A stretch of DNA of 64,000 nucleotides from Symbiodinium natans (taxonomy: Eukaryota > Sar > Dinophyceae > Suessiales > Symbiodiniaceae): assembly GCA_905221605.1 (NCBI GenBank), contig CAJNDS010002766.1, positions 220,830 through 284,829 on the forward strand, in the 5' to 3' direction. Numbering within the stretch: the stretch's first letter is position 1; each line of letters starts with the position of its first letter. Position numbers and translations under genes: made by a program. The notes beneath the pieces were generated by a model. It was not told the DNA's origin and made no database searches. It saw only the letters and a program-made list of their open reading frames with translations. Of this stretch, positions 21,100 to 34,187 are shown piece after piece.

Positions 21100-22540
21100 C
21101 CCTGACTATGAACTCTCCAACGTGCCCAGCATCTGCAAACCCTGGCGCACATCGCATGTGTTCCTTGGCCTGGTGTCCGGAGCCAGAGTCAGGGGGAAAT
21201 GCAGCCAAAGTTTGCTGCTGTCATTCTGAGGTTGAAGGCTCAAAAAAACATAGCCTTTCAATCTGTGCTTGCGACCAGAATCCCACCAAACTGTTGGTGT
21301 ATGTGAGAACAGCCCTCAGAAGGCCGAGGCGAGGCGATGGCTTTGTTTTTGGGGAAAATGCTATTTGCTGGGCCTGTTGTCGCTTTTTGGAGGCCCATAA
21401 ACCTATGAAACCTATAAACCCTATCATGTTGCCTAAAATCTTCCCTTCGTATACCCTCAATATTCCCTGCAAAACCCCATAGTCCCTAAATCCCCTAAAT
21501 GCACCTAAGAGCCCGAAACCACCGAACCTCAAGCGCCGCAAGTTCGCACTGGACATGCTCCCACTGGCCTGACCCCTAGATCTCCAGAAGAAAGCGCCAA
21601 TGCCAGGACAGCGGCAACCTAGGAACATATTATCGAGAGGGCTCACGGTGGTTAAGGTGGTTGAGGGAGGCCCTGACGCGTATTCCTGCATTTCCTGTGC
21701 ACGCATCACTCTTGACAAAACCCAATACTGTAAGTATGTCAGCCTCAAAAACATATGCTATAGACATAACCTTTAAAAGCCCAAGACAGGCCTAATGGTC
21801 ACAACCCTAAACCCTAAACCCTCAACCCTAAACTCTAAACCCTGAACCCTAAACCCCAAACCCAGCAAAATCACAACTCCCCTTCGCCGGGTTCAGTGTT
21901 TGTGAGACTTCGGCCTAAACCCTGAAGCCCTTCAGCCCTGAAACCCTAAAGCAATCCTCAAGCCCGAAACGCACAGCCCCCAAAAACCCTAAACCCGAGA
22001 CCTTAAACCCTAAACCCCCAAAAACCCTAAGCACTTGAAGCTGCTCGAACCTTCGAGGGGAGACGAAGCTTGGCTTTAAGGATTTCAGGGGGCTTCAGGA
22101 ACCTTGTTTAGGGGCTTCAGGGGCTTCTTGTTAGGTGTCCTGATGATGTCCTTCCACAGGAAACAGCTCTCAATCGAATCTGCATCCTGACCTGTAGGTT
22201 TAGTGAGTGGACATGGGGAACTATATCCCTGTTGGGAGAACAAAAGAACGATGCAGGTGTCAGGGGTGACAAGGGGACAGGGTGCAATGTGCCCTCATGA
22301 AGCCGCTCACGTTCTGATACCTCTTTCTGTGCCAATCCTTAAACCCCAAAAGGCAAAACCCTAAATCCAACAAACCCAAACAAAAAACGCAGCTGTTCGA
22401 AAACTCCCAAGACAAGTCCCCAAGATCCGAACCCTGAAGTTGCCCAGGTGTGCGCTGCTTGGGCAGCAACCTCACCCCAAAACACAGCAGGGAAGCATAA
22501 AGGGTCTTGTTGGGTATATACATATAGGGTATGGTAAAAG

Positions 22541-22545
<5 letters not shown>
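21100..22545. other. Spacer with degenerate telomere words
   Basis: 21800-22040 is rich in CCCTAAA and its variants on plus. No conserved gene is seen. The short frames differ from those in the equivalent parts of units 1 and 3. Confidence 0.5.
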
Positions 22546-22581
<36 letters not shown>

Positions 22582-22645
22582 TATATAGATATAGATATAG
22601 ATATAGATATAGATATAGATATAGATATAGATATAGATATAGATA
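22546..22645. repeat. (AT)n followed by (GATATA)n microsatellite
   Basis: An AT run (22546-22585) grades into about ten ATAGAT hexamers. The YIYI and DIDI frames reported here are artefacts of it. Confidence 0.95.
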
Positions 22646-22659
22646 TCCGCCGACCCCAG

Positions 22660-24955
22660 CAACAGCGGGGCGGCGTCAGTGAAGACCCTCTGTTTGTTTC
22701 CCCCCGCCACACCCCACCGATTAGAAACCCACCCCTCCCCCAACCTCCCCCCAAACCCCCCTGCCCTACCCCCCGACCCCCCCCCTCCGCCTATACCCTC
22801 CCTCGCCGAGGAGGCAATATTGGAAATGCTTCCAGCACACGCCCGCCCTCCCTCCCCCCACGCCCGCCGACACCCACCCCCCCAGCCTCCCCCTTTCGCC
22901 CCCCCAACCCCTCACCCCCCCTGCCCTCCTCCACCCAGGCCCCCCCCCTCCCCACGCTCTCCCCTCCCCTCAGCACCGCCCTCGTCAACCCCCCCCCCCC
23001 ATGACCCTACCCCACCCCCCCCTGCCTCCACCCCCCCTCCACGCCCCACCGCCTCCCAACCCCCTACACCCAACCCCTACCACCCCCCCCCTGCCTCCAC
23101 CCTCCCCCCACCAGCCACGCCCCTCACATCCCCCACAGACCTACCCCTACCCGCTACCCCTCCGGCTCACACCGCCCTCCCTGACCCCCCATCCCAAACC
23201 CACCCCCCCCCTGCCCTGCCTAAAGGCGCCGATCAGAGGACGCCCGCCCTCCCCGCCCTTCCCGCCCTTCCCGCCCCCTCCCCCACCCCCGCCTACCCTT
23301 CTCACCCCCCCACCCCCCCACCCCCCAACCCCCCACCGATTACAAACCCACCTCCCCTACCACCCCCCGTCTGCCTCCACCCCCCCCCCACATTCCACCC
23401 CCACCTATTAAAAACCCCCTCCCCCAACCCCTACGCACCCGCTACCCCTCCCCCTCAATCCCTCACATACCGCCCTTCCTTACCCCCCACCCCAAACCCC
23501 CCCAGCCACCCCCCTGCCCACACTCTGTTTGTTTCCCCCCCCCCTGCCCTGACCGACAACCTCCTCCACTCCACCTCTCCGAACACTCTCTGTTTGTCCC
23601 CCCCGCCCCCCCTGACCTCCCCCCATCCCTGCCCTGACCGCAACCTCTTCCACTCTCCACTTACCCCCCTCCGTCCCCCTTACCCCCTAAGAGAAACCCA
23701 CCCCCCCACCCACCCCCCCCCACCCCCTCCCCCACACCACCCCCTCCCTCCCCCCCCTCCGCCTACACCCTCCCTCGCCAATGAGGCAATGATTTAGAGG
23801 CTCCAGTACACGCCCGCCCTCCCCGCCCTTCCCGCCCTTCCCGCCCCCTCCCCCACCCCCCCCCACCCCCCCCACACCCCGCCTACCCTTCTCACCCCCC
23901 CACCCCCCAACCCCTCCTCGCCCCTCACACCCCACCGATTAGAAACCCACCTCCCCCCAACCCNNNNNNNNNNNNNNNNNNNNNNNNNNNNNNNNNNNNN
24001 NNNNNNNNNNNNNNNNNNNNNNNNNNNNNNNNNNNNNNNNNNNNNNNNNNNNNNNNNNNNNNNACCCCCCCCTCTCACCCCCCCACCCCCCTTCGCTTCC
24101 CCCCCCCCTCACCCACCCTCCCGCACTGCTCCCCTCCCTGTTTGTTCCCCGTGTTTTTTCCCGGGGCCTTCCCCCATCCCTGCCCTGACCGCAACCTCTT
24201 CCACTCCATTCCTCTGTCCGTCCCCCCCACCCCCCCGCCCCGCCCCCCGCCCCACCCACACCCCGCCCTGCCTCCACCCCCCCACGAGCCACGCCCCTCA
24301 CATCCCGCACAGGCCTACCCTCTAAACCCCCCACCCCCCCCTGCCCTACCCCACCCGCTGCCGACCCCCCCCTCCGCCAAGACCTCCCCTCGCGGATGAG
24401 GCAATCATTTACAGGGTCCAGTACACGCCCGCCTTTTTCGTTTTTTCCGCCCTTCCCGCCCTTCCCCCCACCCCCCTCCCCCACCCCACCCCCCGCCCCC
24501 CTACCCACCCCACCCGCCCAACCCCCGCCGCCCCCTCCTCCCCATCCCCATCCTGCAGGCCTTCCCTCTACCAGCTCCTCCGCCCCTCATCCCTGCCCGC
24601 TCCACCTCTCCTACCCTTTTTCCCCTGCCCCCCCCACGACCCTTCCCCTTCCCAACCATTCCACTCCTCCTGCCCTGCCCCTCTCCTCTCCCTCCCCACC
24701 CGTCCTCCTCCCCCCCGTCCCTGACCTCCCACCCCACACACACCCACCTCCTCAACCCCTCACATGCCACCTCCCCCCACCCCACCCCCACCCCCACCCC
24801 TACCCCAAACCCTCCCCCCCCCTCGCCTCGACCCTACCCTTCCCGCACTGGCCCCGCCACCCCCCCTCCCCAGCCCCCCTGCCCCTCCTCAATCCCTCAC
24901 CTACTGCGTTCTCCAAACCCCCCCCCTCCGGGAAGAAGGGGGGGGGGGGAAACGA
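22660..24955. repeat. C-rich satellite array
   Basis: About 2.3 kb of almost pure C-rich plus strand. Marker words recur at about 0.55-0.62-kb spacing: ACCGATTAGAAACCCA near 22716, 23335 and 23934; GCCTACCCTTCTCACCCCCC at 23291 and 23881; CCCTGACCGCAACCTCTTCC at about 23632 and 24182. Proline-rich frames are composition artefacts. Confidence 0.9.
23964..24063. other. Assembly gap (100 N)
   Basis: Exactly 100 Ns inside the C-rich array, a conventional size for a gap of unknown length, so the array may be longer than shown. Confidence 0.98.
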
Positions 24956-25226
24956 AGGGATAGGGTTTGGGCAGCTTGGGCGTTTGCCTCCAAGGGGTCG
25001 GCGGCACTGGCGGTAGCCATTAAATCGGGCAGCGCGAGGTCCCCAAAGGACCGAGCAAATGCGGACCTTTTAGCCCGGGTCGTCCCGGGAATAGCCTTGC
25101 TGGCCTCTGGCCTTCTGCGAAGCAGAATTAGGCCGGACGCCAGTGCCGCCGACCCCCGCGTGCCGCCGGTGAACGGTTTTTTTTTCGTGGTTTTTTGCGT
25201 CGCCACGGAGGCCCCCCGAGGGCGCG

Positions 25227-25560
25227 CATCATCAGCATCAGCGGGTCCAGCCCGGGACCCCCAGCCGCGCATCAGGAGCATCAGCGGCTCCCGGGGCGGG
25301 ACCCCGGGGGCGCATCAGGAGCATGATGCCCCCCAAAGGGCGGGCATAAGCGACGTGTCTAAGCCCGGGGCTAGGAAAAAGGGAGTTTAGGGGCCTTATA
25401 ACGTGCTTAGAAACGTTAAGGGAGTCTAGGAGCCTCAAACGCTTAGAGATTTGAAGGGAGTTTAGGGGCCTGAAAATGCTTAGAAACTTAACGCTTAGAG
25501 ATTTTAAGGGAGTTTAGGGGCCTCAACATGCTTAGAAACTGCTCGCCCCGGGCTTCTGCG
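25227..25560. repeat. Two short tandem arrays
   Basis: 25227-25335 has three imperfect ~42-bp units starting GCGCATCA(G/T)(G/C)AGCAT. 25378-25560 has four units of 40-60 bp built on GGGAGTTTAGGGGCCT and TGCTTAGA. No gene is seen. Confidence 0.8.
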
Positions 25561-25754
25561 TGCGCTGCCCGCCCATGGGCGCAGCCCCTTAAAATAAATA
25601 TAGATATTTTAAATATAGAGGGTATGGGATGGGTATTCAGGGTTAGACAGTCAGCGAATCGCCGCAGGGTCGCCGAGTAGACCTTTCCGGCGTCTGCCCG
25701 CGCCACCCTCATCTTCTCGATGGTTGGACCTCCACAGGATGGCTTTTATAGGCC

Positions 25755-25850
25755 CATCACAGCTATAGGGTTTATAGGGTTTATAGGGTTTATAGGGTTT
25801 ATGGGGTTTGTGGGGTTTATGCGATTTATAGGGTTTCAGGAGTTTCGGGT
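25755..25850. repeat. TTTATAGGG variant repeat
   Basis: Tandem GGGTTTATA units, a 9-bp variant of the telomere-type heptamer. Shorter runs occur at 7868-7900 and 29030-29060. Confidence 0.9.
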
Positions 25851-25984
25851 TTGGGGTTGCATCTTTCCCAGAGCTGAGGCTTCAACGCGCGCACTCCATC
25901 TGCGGGATGGGGCGGCCCCACCTCCACCTGCAGGGGGGCAAGCTCAGCAGCTCGTCGCTTCTTAAGGCCACGGCTGCGTGCACA

Positions 25985-26164
25985 GGAGCCTCCACCTGTT
26001 CCGTGCCGTTCGGCACCGGCAAGCTGACCTGGCCGAGTCCATGGCGCTTTCTCAAGAACAAAAAGCCGCAGTGGCAGTCATCATGCGCCTGAGGCAGCGC
26101 CGCGGAAGAGGGTGGCTCCATCGCATTCCTTGAGGACCTCGAGAAGCGGGCGAAGAACAAGTGA
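25985..26164 (+). pseudogene. Candidate gene 3' end, frameshifted
   Basis: On plus, LHLFRAVRHRQADLAESMAL continues as SQEQKAAVAVIMRLRQRRG, then shifts. The +1 frame reads GGSIAFLEDLEKRAKNK and TGA (26162-26164). The charged helical composition and the frame switch inside RRGRG look like a C-terminus broken by a one-base indel, or two exons with a tiny intron. No family is recognised. Confidence 0.3.
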
Positions 26165-26759
26165 GCGCAACGAAGATCACGACATTAACGCCATTGAACG
26201 ATTGCGTGGGACTCTCAGTAAGTAAGGTAGTCCAGCAAACACGAAGCCCGAAGCAGGACTCAAAGTCTCATCCCGAAGACGCATGCCCGGGTGCATTGCA
26301 TCGTACGTGCGAGACCGCACAAGATAAGACTAGGCTGCATTGTATGCTAGAATGCTGGGGGAATATTGGGCAATACCTGCGTGAAGAACACAGGCTGCGG
26401 CCAAATCCAGGCCGTCGGGCTTCCAGCACATCGGCTGGCAGAGCACAAAGCCAAAATGGCTGCAAGCAAAATCTAGCGCGAAAGGCGTGTATGGTATACA
26501 AATGAAGAAGCAAGGTATTGAGCTGAAAGCTAACAGTAACTAACAGCTACAACGATCCACCACGCGGCAGATTCTGAAACTAAGGCATCAGTCTTGGCCC
26601 CAACCGTTTCACAAAGTGAAGAGATGCTTTAGCTTTTGCTAATCAAAAACGCAGGACCCACAAGACGCTCAAGGTTTTGGGTTTAGAGATAAGCTTTTGA
26701 GCCTCTGGGCTTTGGGTTTAGAGTTTGTTGCAGAAGGCTTCAGGCATGATGGCCTAAGC

Positions 26760-28440
26760 GACAGATGGCTCCTGCTTTTCATCTACGGCAAGCTGTGGGC
26801 GAAAGAGCTTCCGAGCAACTGCGCGTTTTTGTTCGGGAGCCTCGCGCAGCCCGGATCCACATCTCCCGGATGATGTTCCGGGCCCAAAAAACAGAGCGAT
26901 CGAGAGCGAGCCAGAGGGAGAACCACAGAGACAGAGAGAGAGGGAGAGGGAGAGGGGCACATGGAGAGTGGGCCATTCCATTGCCCCCTGCCCTATTTGA
27001 TGACGGATCGAAAATCTGGAGCTCAGAGCGGAGAGGTAAACGAGGGCGCGTGCCGGGATGTGCAGCGGAACACCTTGACCTCGAGGACATTGGTCTGGAG
27101 ATATGGCGAAGTGCGAAGATGCACCCCCGGATTTCTGTAGCAGGCTTAGGTGCGACAATCTGAACAGGCCAACTAGTTGCAGTACAAGCAATGCTGTAAA
27201 GAAGCATAAGCAAGGCCATAACGAGGATTCCACACTTCTACTTCCCCTGTTTTTGCCCAGATCTACCCCATCGACCTCCAGCCCTCGCAATGACCAGGTT
27301 TATAGTGGCTTTCGAGCCTAGGAACTGCCTTAGGGGTTTATAGTAGCTTATAGGGGGCCTTGGGGTTTAGCTTTCATTTTTGTTGTATGACCTCTTCTTG
27401 CGCGATGCCGAGAGTCTGCGTGAGGGCCCCGCTGTGGGTGAAGTTCTGCGGCGTTGTCTACACGTGTAGAGAGTACTCTTATCCCTGAAAGGGGTACATT
27501 TATGGAAGGTGTCTAATTCCTTCATTCCCTACTATATAGCCGCGTAACAAGAAACTTACCACACGTGTGCGAACATGAGCTCCTCTTGTTTGTTTCTCCG
27601 GGTGTAAACAAGCCGAGTGCGAAAAAGTACAGGCCCCATAGAAGCTACCAGTTGATCTCGTGAGCAAACTGCCTCAAACCCAATATATAGACTCAAAGGC
27701 TTCATGAGTGTACCTCCCCGGCCTTCGATCTGAAAACCTACACACAACCCGTGAACCCCTAAAACCCCAAGCCCGGCAAACCCTAAGACCCGAAAGTGCC
27801 CTACTTTGAACCTCAGGCTCGTTCTGACACCCTACTTCGAGCTCCACCTTCGACCACCTGGGTGGGCAAGTGGGGGTGGTCCTTGCGGCTCAGGGCTTTA
27901 GAACGGCTTAAGGTGGTGCAGAAGTCGGAGGGGGCCTGAGGCTCTGAATATTAGGGGGGAGGATGTCAGATTTTGGGCTGAGAGTTGGTTGCTGAGTCAT
28001 GGGCATTCATTGAGGCTCCTCGGGGCTTCGGGCGTGGGGGCCAGGAGCCCAGATGCTCCTGCTTCTCATCTACGGCCAGGGTGGGGCGAACGAGGCTTCG
28101 AGCACAACCCCTATAAACCCTATAAACCCTAAACCCTACGCCCCCGACGCTTTTTTTGGCATTCGGGAGCCTGGCGTCGGTCCGGATCCGGCTGCGAAGT
28201 GGCACCCGCATGAAGGCTCACTCCTCCAGGATTGCGCCCTCGGACCCACGAGATGCGAGGGAAAGACAGAGACCGAGCGAGAGAAAATCACAGAGAGAGA
28301 GAGAGAGATGGTAAACAAAGAAACTAGGCGGAAAAAACAACTGTAAAGAACATAAAGACACGGAAAGAAAAAGGAAGCGAGTCAATTCCAGGGTTCGCCC
28401 CCCCCCCTCCCCCCCCATTGCCTTTGCTAGTGGTGGCAGA
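26760..28440. repeat. Two R1 spacer copies (26760-27050 and 28050-28440)
   Basis: Both copies have GGGAGCCT(C/G)G(C/G)G..CCGGATCC followed by GA-rich runs and an ATTCCA element. Between them (27050-28050) I see AT-rich spacer with CCCTAAA-like words; 27610-27700 matches 52070-52140 (CTACCAGTTGATCTCGTG). Confidence 0.65.
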
Positions 28441-28603
28441 AGAGAATCGTCTCATGGTTCGGTGAAGGAGAGCCACTGAACCCTACGCAGCATCCTAATT
28501 ATGCACCCTTTGCACCCTACACACCCTGTAAACTCTAAGCAACCCTCTATACGCTATAAAAGCCCTACTATATACGCCATAAAAGCCCTACTGTAAGCCT
28601 TAT

Positions 28604-28898
28604 GAGCGTCACGTTCATGGAGTATACAAGTCTTCCATGGGCACAGTACAATCTACGATAGGAGTGAACGCCAAGACCATTATGCAGCCCAAAAACCCTA
28701 CAGGCCTTGTGAGCGTCACATTCATGGAGTACACAGGTCTTCCATGGGCACAGTACAAGCTACGCAAAAGGAGACCTGAATAGAATCAAAAAGAAAACCC
28801 CCCAACAAATCTCTCTGCAGCCTCAAGCCTCAACCCTAAACCCTAAACCCTAAACCCTAAACCCTAAACCCTAAACCCTAAACCCTAAACCCTAAACC
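28604..28898. repeat. Direct repeat and telomere-type array
   Basis: An approximately 57-bp sequence (GTCACGTTCATGGAGTATAC...) at about 28604 recurs at about 28705. Next, 28832-28898 holds about ten perfect CCCTAAA units with the C-rich strand on plus, opposite in orientation to 5310-5383. Confidence 0.9.
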
Positions 28899-28914
28899 CA
28901 AGTATGCCGTGCGC

Positions 28915-31900
28915 CAGGTCCATCTCCGAGGCTCCCCCGCAGCCACCGGTGCCGGGCCTCGCTGGGACGAAGCTTGGGGATGAGGGAGATTATGTGTAGA
29001 GGGACTTTTATCGGGATTACAGGGTTTTATATAGGGTTTATGTAGTGTTTATATAGGCTTTACATCGGGATTTGCGGTGTTCATGTAAGGATTGGGCCGG
29101 CTATAGGAGGCATCTAGGATGGGCGCTGCTCCGCCAGCAATCCCACACCCACATCTTCGGCGCCCTAGAACTACGGAAGGGCAAAGAAGACCACCCAACC
29201 AGGCCCTGGATGGGCCCTCGATGCTAACCATGGCCATAGAATGAATTCAGAAGCAACAAAAGACCCCTTTTTCAGGGTGGGGAGTCCTTCTCTCAAAAAA
29301 AGGTGGGAAACTTCGGCAGATGTGTGTGTCCAACTAGCTCTCTTCCAAGCGGCGGGCTGCCCATCGGCGTTGGCTCACCAGAAGCCCATGATGGCGTATC
29401 ACAACAGATCGCGATGGGACTGCCTTCTGTTCGGTAGCCGGAATGTTTCTTGCATGTGAAGTAATTCGTTGCCTGCCGTGGAGCTGTGAGAACATGCCGG
29501 ACATGCTGACGGACTAATGGTAAAGACATCTTGTTCTGACAGCAACTGCTGTTTCGGCGTGCTACTTCCGTGCATTTGAGAACAGAAGCGGTGACGGCGA
29601 AGAAGGCTCCAGCACTGCTCCAGCGGCCGGGTCTCAAACTACAGCTGCTTTGATAAATTTAAATGTGCAAAGAAATCATCCGACCGAAGCCCCAAAGTCC
29701 AGCTCCGCCTCAGAAAATTGTGAACGACGGGTTGAAGAGTGTTTTAGTGTGTTTTACACACAGCGACAAGTGCTATCGGACCCTGAGCTGCAACACGGTG
29801 TTTTGAGTCACGAAGGCCTTGGAACCGCTGGGTCGCTCTGGCATTCTTCCGCTCGGACGCTGCTGGCAGCACGCAGTCCTACCGGTTTCACCTCGACAAG
29901 CCGGAAACCTCTCAAGCTTTGCCCATCTTCTTGAGATCCGCAAGTTGGCCGTATGAGATGCACGTGCAAAATGTGAGAGGTGGCAGCGGCAGGCTCAAAA
30001 CTCCACTTCAAGGAGGGTCATCCCGGCCGTGCATTAAAGAGTTTTCACGCAGTGCAAACAGACGAGTTGGCTCCAGCCTAGGTCCTCGGGGGGACTCAGA
30101 GCTTGAGCGAGCAGATCGGCTAAGACTCCAGCAGCGGAAACGCGCAGGTGCACTTTTAAGCGCCTGCAAGTGGCTTTGTGCCAACTGTTCAAGGAAGGTC
30201 ATCCCGGCCATGCATTTAAACAGTTAGTAACGCGCTGCGAACAGACTGAATGCCTCCAGCCAGGCTTATGTACTACTACCGAAGTTCCTCAATGAGCAGA
30301 TCAGCGAGATTGCGTGAGAGAAAATGCGCAGGTTCGCTTGAAATCACCTGCAAGCGGCTTCACGCCAACGGCTACTGGTGGGCCTTGCGTCTCTGAAATC
30401 ATCGGCTCGATGCAATGACGGTTCTCGGCACGGGTCGAGACCACCTGCAGCAGGATCTGCTTTGGGAGATGTCTGGTGGAACCCAAACTTGGTGGTTCTT
30501 TTCACCCAACACCCATGTCGCAGAAAGGGCCCATGCGTCCTACTGGTGACACATCTACACGAGTCCCATGAAGCTGGAAAACAAAAACACCAACTTTACC
30601 ATCATCTTGTTCTGCACTTATCTCAGACGCTCGGATCCTAGCCCAGCAGACCCCATCCTTCCCTTACTCAACTCAAGGTAACCGCAGAGGGGTTGGTTCG
30701 GAAGGCGTTGAGTTGAGTTGGGAGGGCTTTGCTGGTTCGAAGGGTTCCTTTGGATAGCCTCCTTCAACGAAACCTTGGAAATTCGAGCTCTGGAAGACGA
30801 GGCTGGAAGGAGAAACTCGGGATCATCGGTTTACCGTATTGAACAGAACTTGGCGTCGCAATGCGCCGAAGGACATACAGATTGGTGAGAAGTCGGGATA
30901 GAAATCTAGACATTCCGTGCTCCCTCCTCCACCTGAACCTATGTGAGATTGAAGAGATGCTCCTAAGGCTTTCTACTGTGTGCCTGGACCGGCTCTGCCT
31001 TGACGGCCAGGCAGATCATGCACATCGGAGTCGAGAGCCCAAACAAAGGGCACCACCGACATGGGCTCGCTTCTTGGGCCTGGGGTCTGAAGGGCTTGGA
31101 GGGCTGAGCATGAGACTCCCCAGCCCCTCCCTACACTCCCCCTTCCCCAAGCTTGTCTCGTACTTCTTCTTACAAACCTTAAATTTGGCCACGGAGGGAT
31201 CCTTGGAGTGGGGAGGATCAGCACAATGGTTCCAGCTTGTCTGCACCTAGTATTTTGATTGTTGGTAGTACCATTTCAGTCTTACTTTGTTCCAAACATT
31301 GACACTTTCCCGCCTTCCAAACTGACTCGATGCCGCTTCCTCACATATGCAACAGGTAGACAAAACACGTTAAACACGTTTCGCCCAAGGCTTTCTACTT
31401 AAGTACGAGGGGCGCCTTGACCAAGCACGGATGTCATCCGGCTTGTCCTTAACATCCAGGCAGATCAGGCCCCCTTTTGGCAATCATAAGAGTCGACAGG
31501 CACCGGCGACCTGGGTTTGGTAGGGCTTAAAGGGCGGAGTTTCCCGCCCCCGCCCCGCCCCACAAAAGCCCCCTCGTTCCTTCGGGATCCCCCCCAAGGA
31601 AGCCTGGTTCGAGCGGTATCTCGGAGTCGACTCCGAATTAAAAAAGAAGACCCCATGTAGTGTTCCGTGCAATGCTTCGATTCTTCGTTTCACCCCAAGA
31701 CCCCGCCAAGGCACATTGATAAGGCACACCCGAAGTCCTTGCCACTCTTCTTCCAGCTGTCTGCACCTCGGAAGCTTATACATCTTGCCGCAGCCATGCT
31801 TGTTAACATTCTTTACATGCGATTCGCCCCTGTAAGCCCTTTAAAACCTTTCATTGAGCCAAGCCGCAAGTCTTGCGGACTTAACCCGGCACCTCCGGAG

Positions 31901-33075
31901 GTGAGGCAGCGACCACCGCGTGGTGGAAGACCTCCCCGAGTCGTCTGCATCTCCTCGGCGAGAATGGGGCAGGTGAGGCAGGTGTCTGACTGGGGCTACA
32001 GCTACAAGCAGGGCGCCTCTTGCTGTGATGGCTGGGGGCCTTTGCTGCGGGTTCTTCTGATCGTTTCAAAAACGGCCGGATGAAATTTTCAAGAGAACCC
32101 CATAAAGCCCCAAAAACCCTATATGCTTCCAGCCTTGGGCCCCTGAAGCAACCAGCAACCCTTCTAAGCCCCCGGAAATGACAAGAACAAGCTTTTCGGC
32201 GCCGCGTCTCCTCTGATCAACCCGGGAGGCGCCAGCGGCAGACGCTGTGTCTGGCACCATACGACACTCGAAAGGCCATTCTGCATGCTCGCGCGGCATA
32301 TACTTACTCCATAGTTTGCTGTATATAATAAGTAGGCTTATACAGAATATGAACCAAGGTGATGGGGCTACAGTATAGGTCTGCTGCAAGTAACCATTGG
32401 TCACGGCATGGTCCCGAGGCTAATGCGTGACGGTGCTGAAGCTACCAGTTCCTGGCCTCTCTTCGCGTCGTTCCTTCTATAGCTTCCATTTCGTGTCCGC
32501 TATCTCTATTCCAGTTGACTCTCGATAGCTGGTGGAATCACAGACGAATCCACAAGCACGGAAGTTGGAGGAATCTTGGAGAGGTTACATCTCATCTACC
32601 TGCTGTCTTGTCTCTAAGTGCCAGAAGCAATTCCTCCCAAGCGCCGGACGTCCGCCCGCATGAGTTAAGATCCCACTCCCATGGCCAAGGCCTTTTGACA
32701 GGCACGGGGGCACGTTAGCTTTGAAAGTCTTCTGCTTGGGTGAGACATGGTGAGACATAGTTGCATATTGCAGGCCGGCTACCAACTAATTAAGCGTAGT
32801 CATGGAGGAGCATCTCCCAGAGGTTTGGGAGATTCCTTGGGGCGGGTTTGCTCGGAGCTCTTGCACGATGCGAAGCGAGCCGGGAGACCGCATCCCCGAG
32901 GGAAAAGCAAATGTCCCGCCCACACCCCGAATTGTCGGGGCTGCGGTCTCCCCTTTTGTTTTCTTCAACAGCTTCCGGCTCCGAAGCCAAACCCACCAAG
33001 AGGCACGCCTGTGCCACAAAGTGTATGTGCTGCCAGGCCCTACGTGGCCCGGGGGGCCTCTTCTTCGATCATGAC
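28915..33075. repeat. Spacer blocks of unit 2
   Basis: Blocks follow the order of unit 1: R2 28915-29420, R3 29800-30560, the STLMCMIC exon relic 30977-31060 (acceptor lost), R5 31250-31850 and R7 32400-33075 with hairpin arms 32882-32899 and 32935-32952. From 33080 to 33560 only CCCTAAA-like words are seen. Confidence 0.7.
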
Positions 33076-33581
33076 TCTACTCAACCCTAAACCCTAAGCC
33101 CTAAGCCCGAAGCGCTAAACCCTAAACCCTAAACAGCTCCCTAAACCCTAAACCCCAAAACCCTAAAAAAGGCTTTTTTTATCAGCACCTATCAGCTCCT
33201 CAGGGCCTCTTTGGATGCTTCGGAAACCACAACAGCGTTTGGCGTCGCTCGGCGCTCGAGGACTTCACTTCTCAACCCTCAACCCCCCAAACCCAGACCT
33301 TCCAAGCCCTGGAAGCCCAAAAAAAACCCTAAACCTAGAAACTTTTAAACACCCTAAGCCTACATTTCCAAGCCCGAAGCCCCAAAAAACCTAGTTTTAT
33401 GGGAGAGCTTCCCCCAGAGCTGGGCGGTCGTTTGGCCTCTCTCTTCGGAGGGCTCAAAAGGAGTGAATTCTCCGAGCGCTGTGGGCATTCGCAGTTCTTA
33501 TAAGTTGGCCCCCTTGAAGCCCTCAGATGCTAAGATACTCTTACGAGGATTCTTGGCAATCTTGTGGAGCCCACAACGCTC

Positions 33582-34143
33582 CTAGCGCTGCGGGCGGAGC
33601 TTCAGATCTTCCATGGTACGATCCCGGAAGGCAGCGGCGACTGCCTGCATCATCGAGATTTCTGTGGTGCTTCGTATACAGCTGGGAATGGACTTCCGCG
33701 AATCTGCCTTTTTGGCCACATGTGTTCCGACTAGCAGCAGCAAAAGGGACCTACCCAGCCACATGAGCGAACCCGACCGTGTTAGCAATGTCCTGACATG
33801 CATCGGGGGCAGCAACCTGTGCCTGAACCTTGCCAGTGAAGGATCTCAGCATTGGCGTCGGGGGGTTGCTCTAGATGAGAGCTTTCGTTTGAATACCCTA
33901 AAAGCAGCCTGCGATATAAGAGCCCAAAAAGGAAACCATGACTTATATAGAGCAAGCCCAAAAAAGATCCAAAGCTTCCACCGGAAACATCAAGCTGAAG
34001 GGGTTGAAACACTCCCAAGCCCGGCTTTCCTGACCTCCACGCCGGCGTCGCTGAGAGAATTCTCGTGGAGCCAGAGCGTTTTGAGCACCCTGTTGTCGCG
34101 GAGGCCGTGGACCAAGGCCTGCGGCGCGGCTTGTTGCTGAGGG

Positions 34144-34187
<44 letters not shown>

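Noticed and set aside
22531-25016. ORFs rich in YI, DI or Pro (up to 372 codons)
   Set aside because: Products of the AT/GATATA microsatellite and the C-rich satellite; any frame is open in such sequence.
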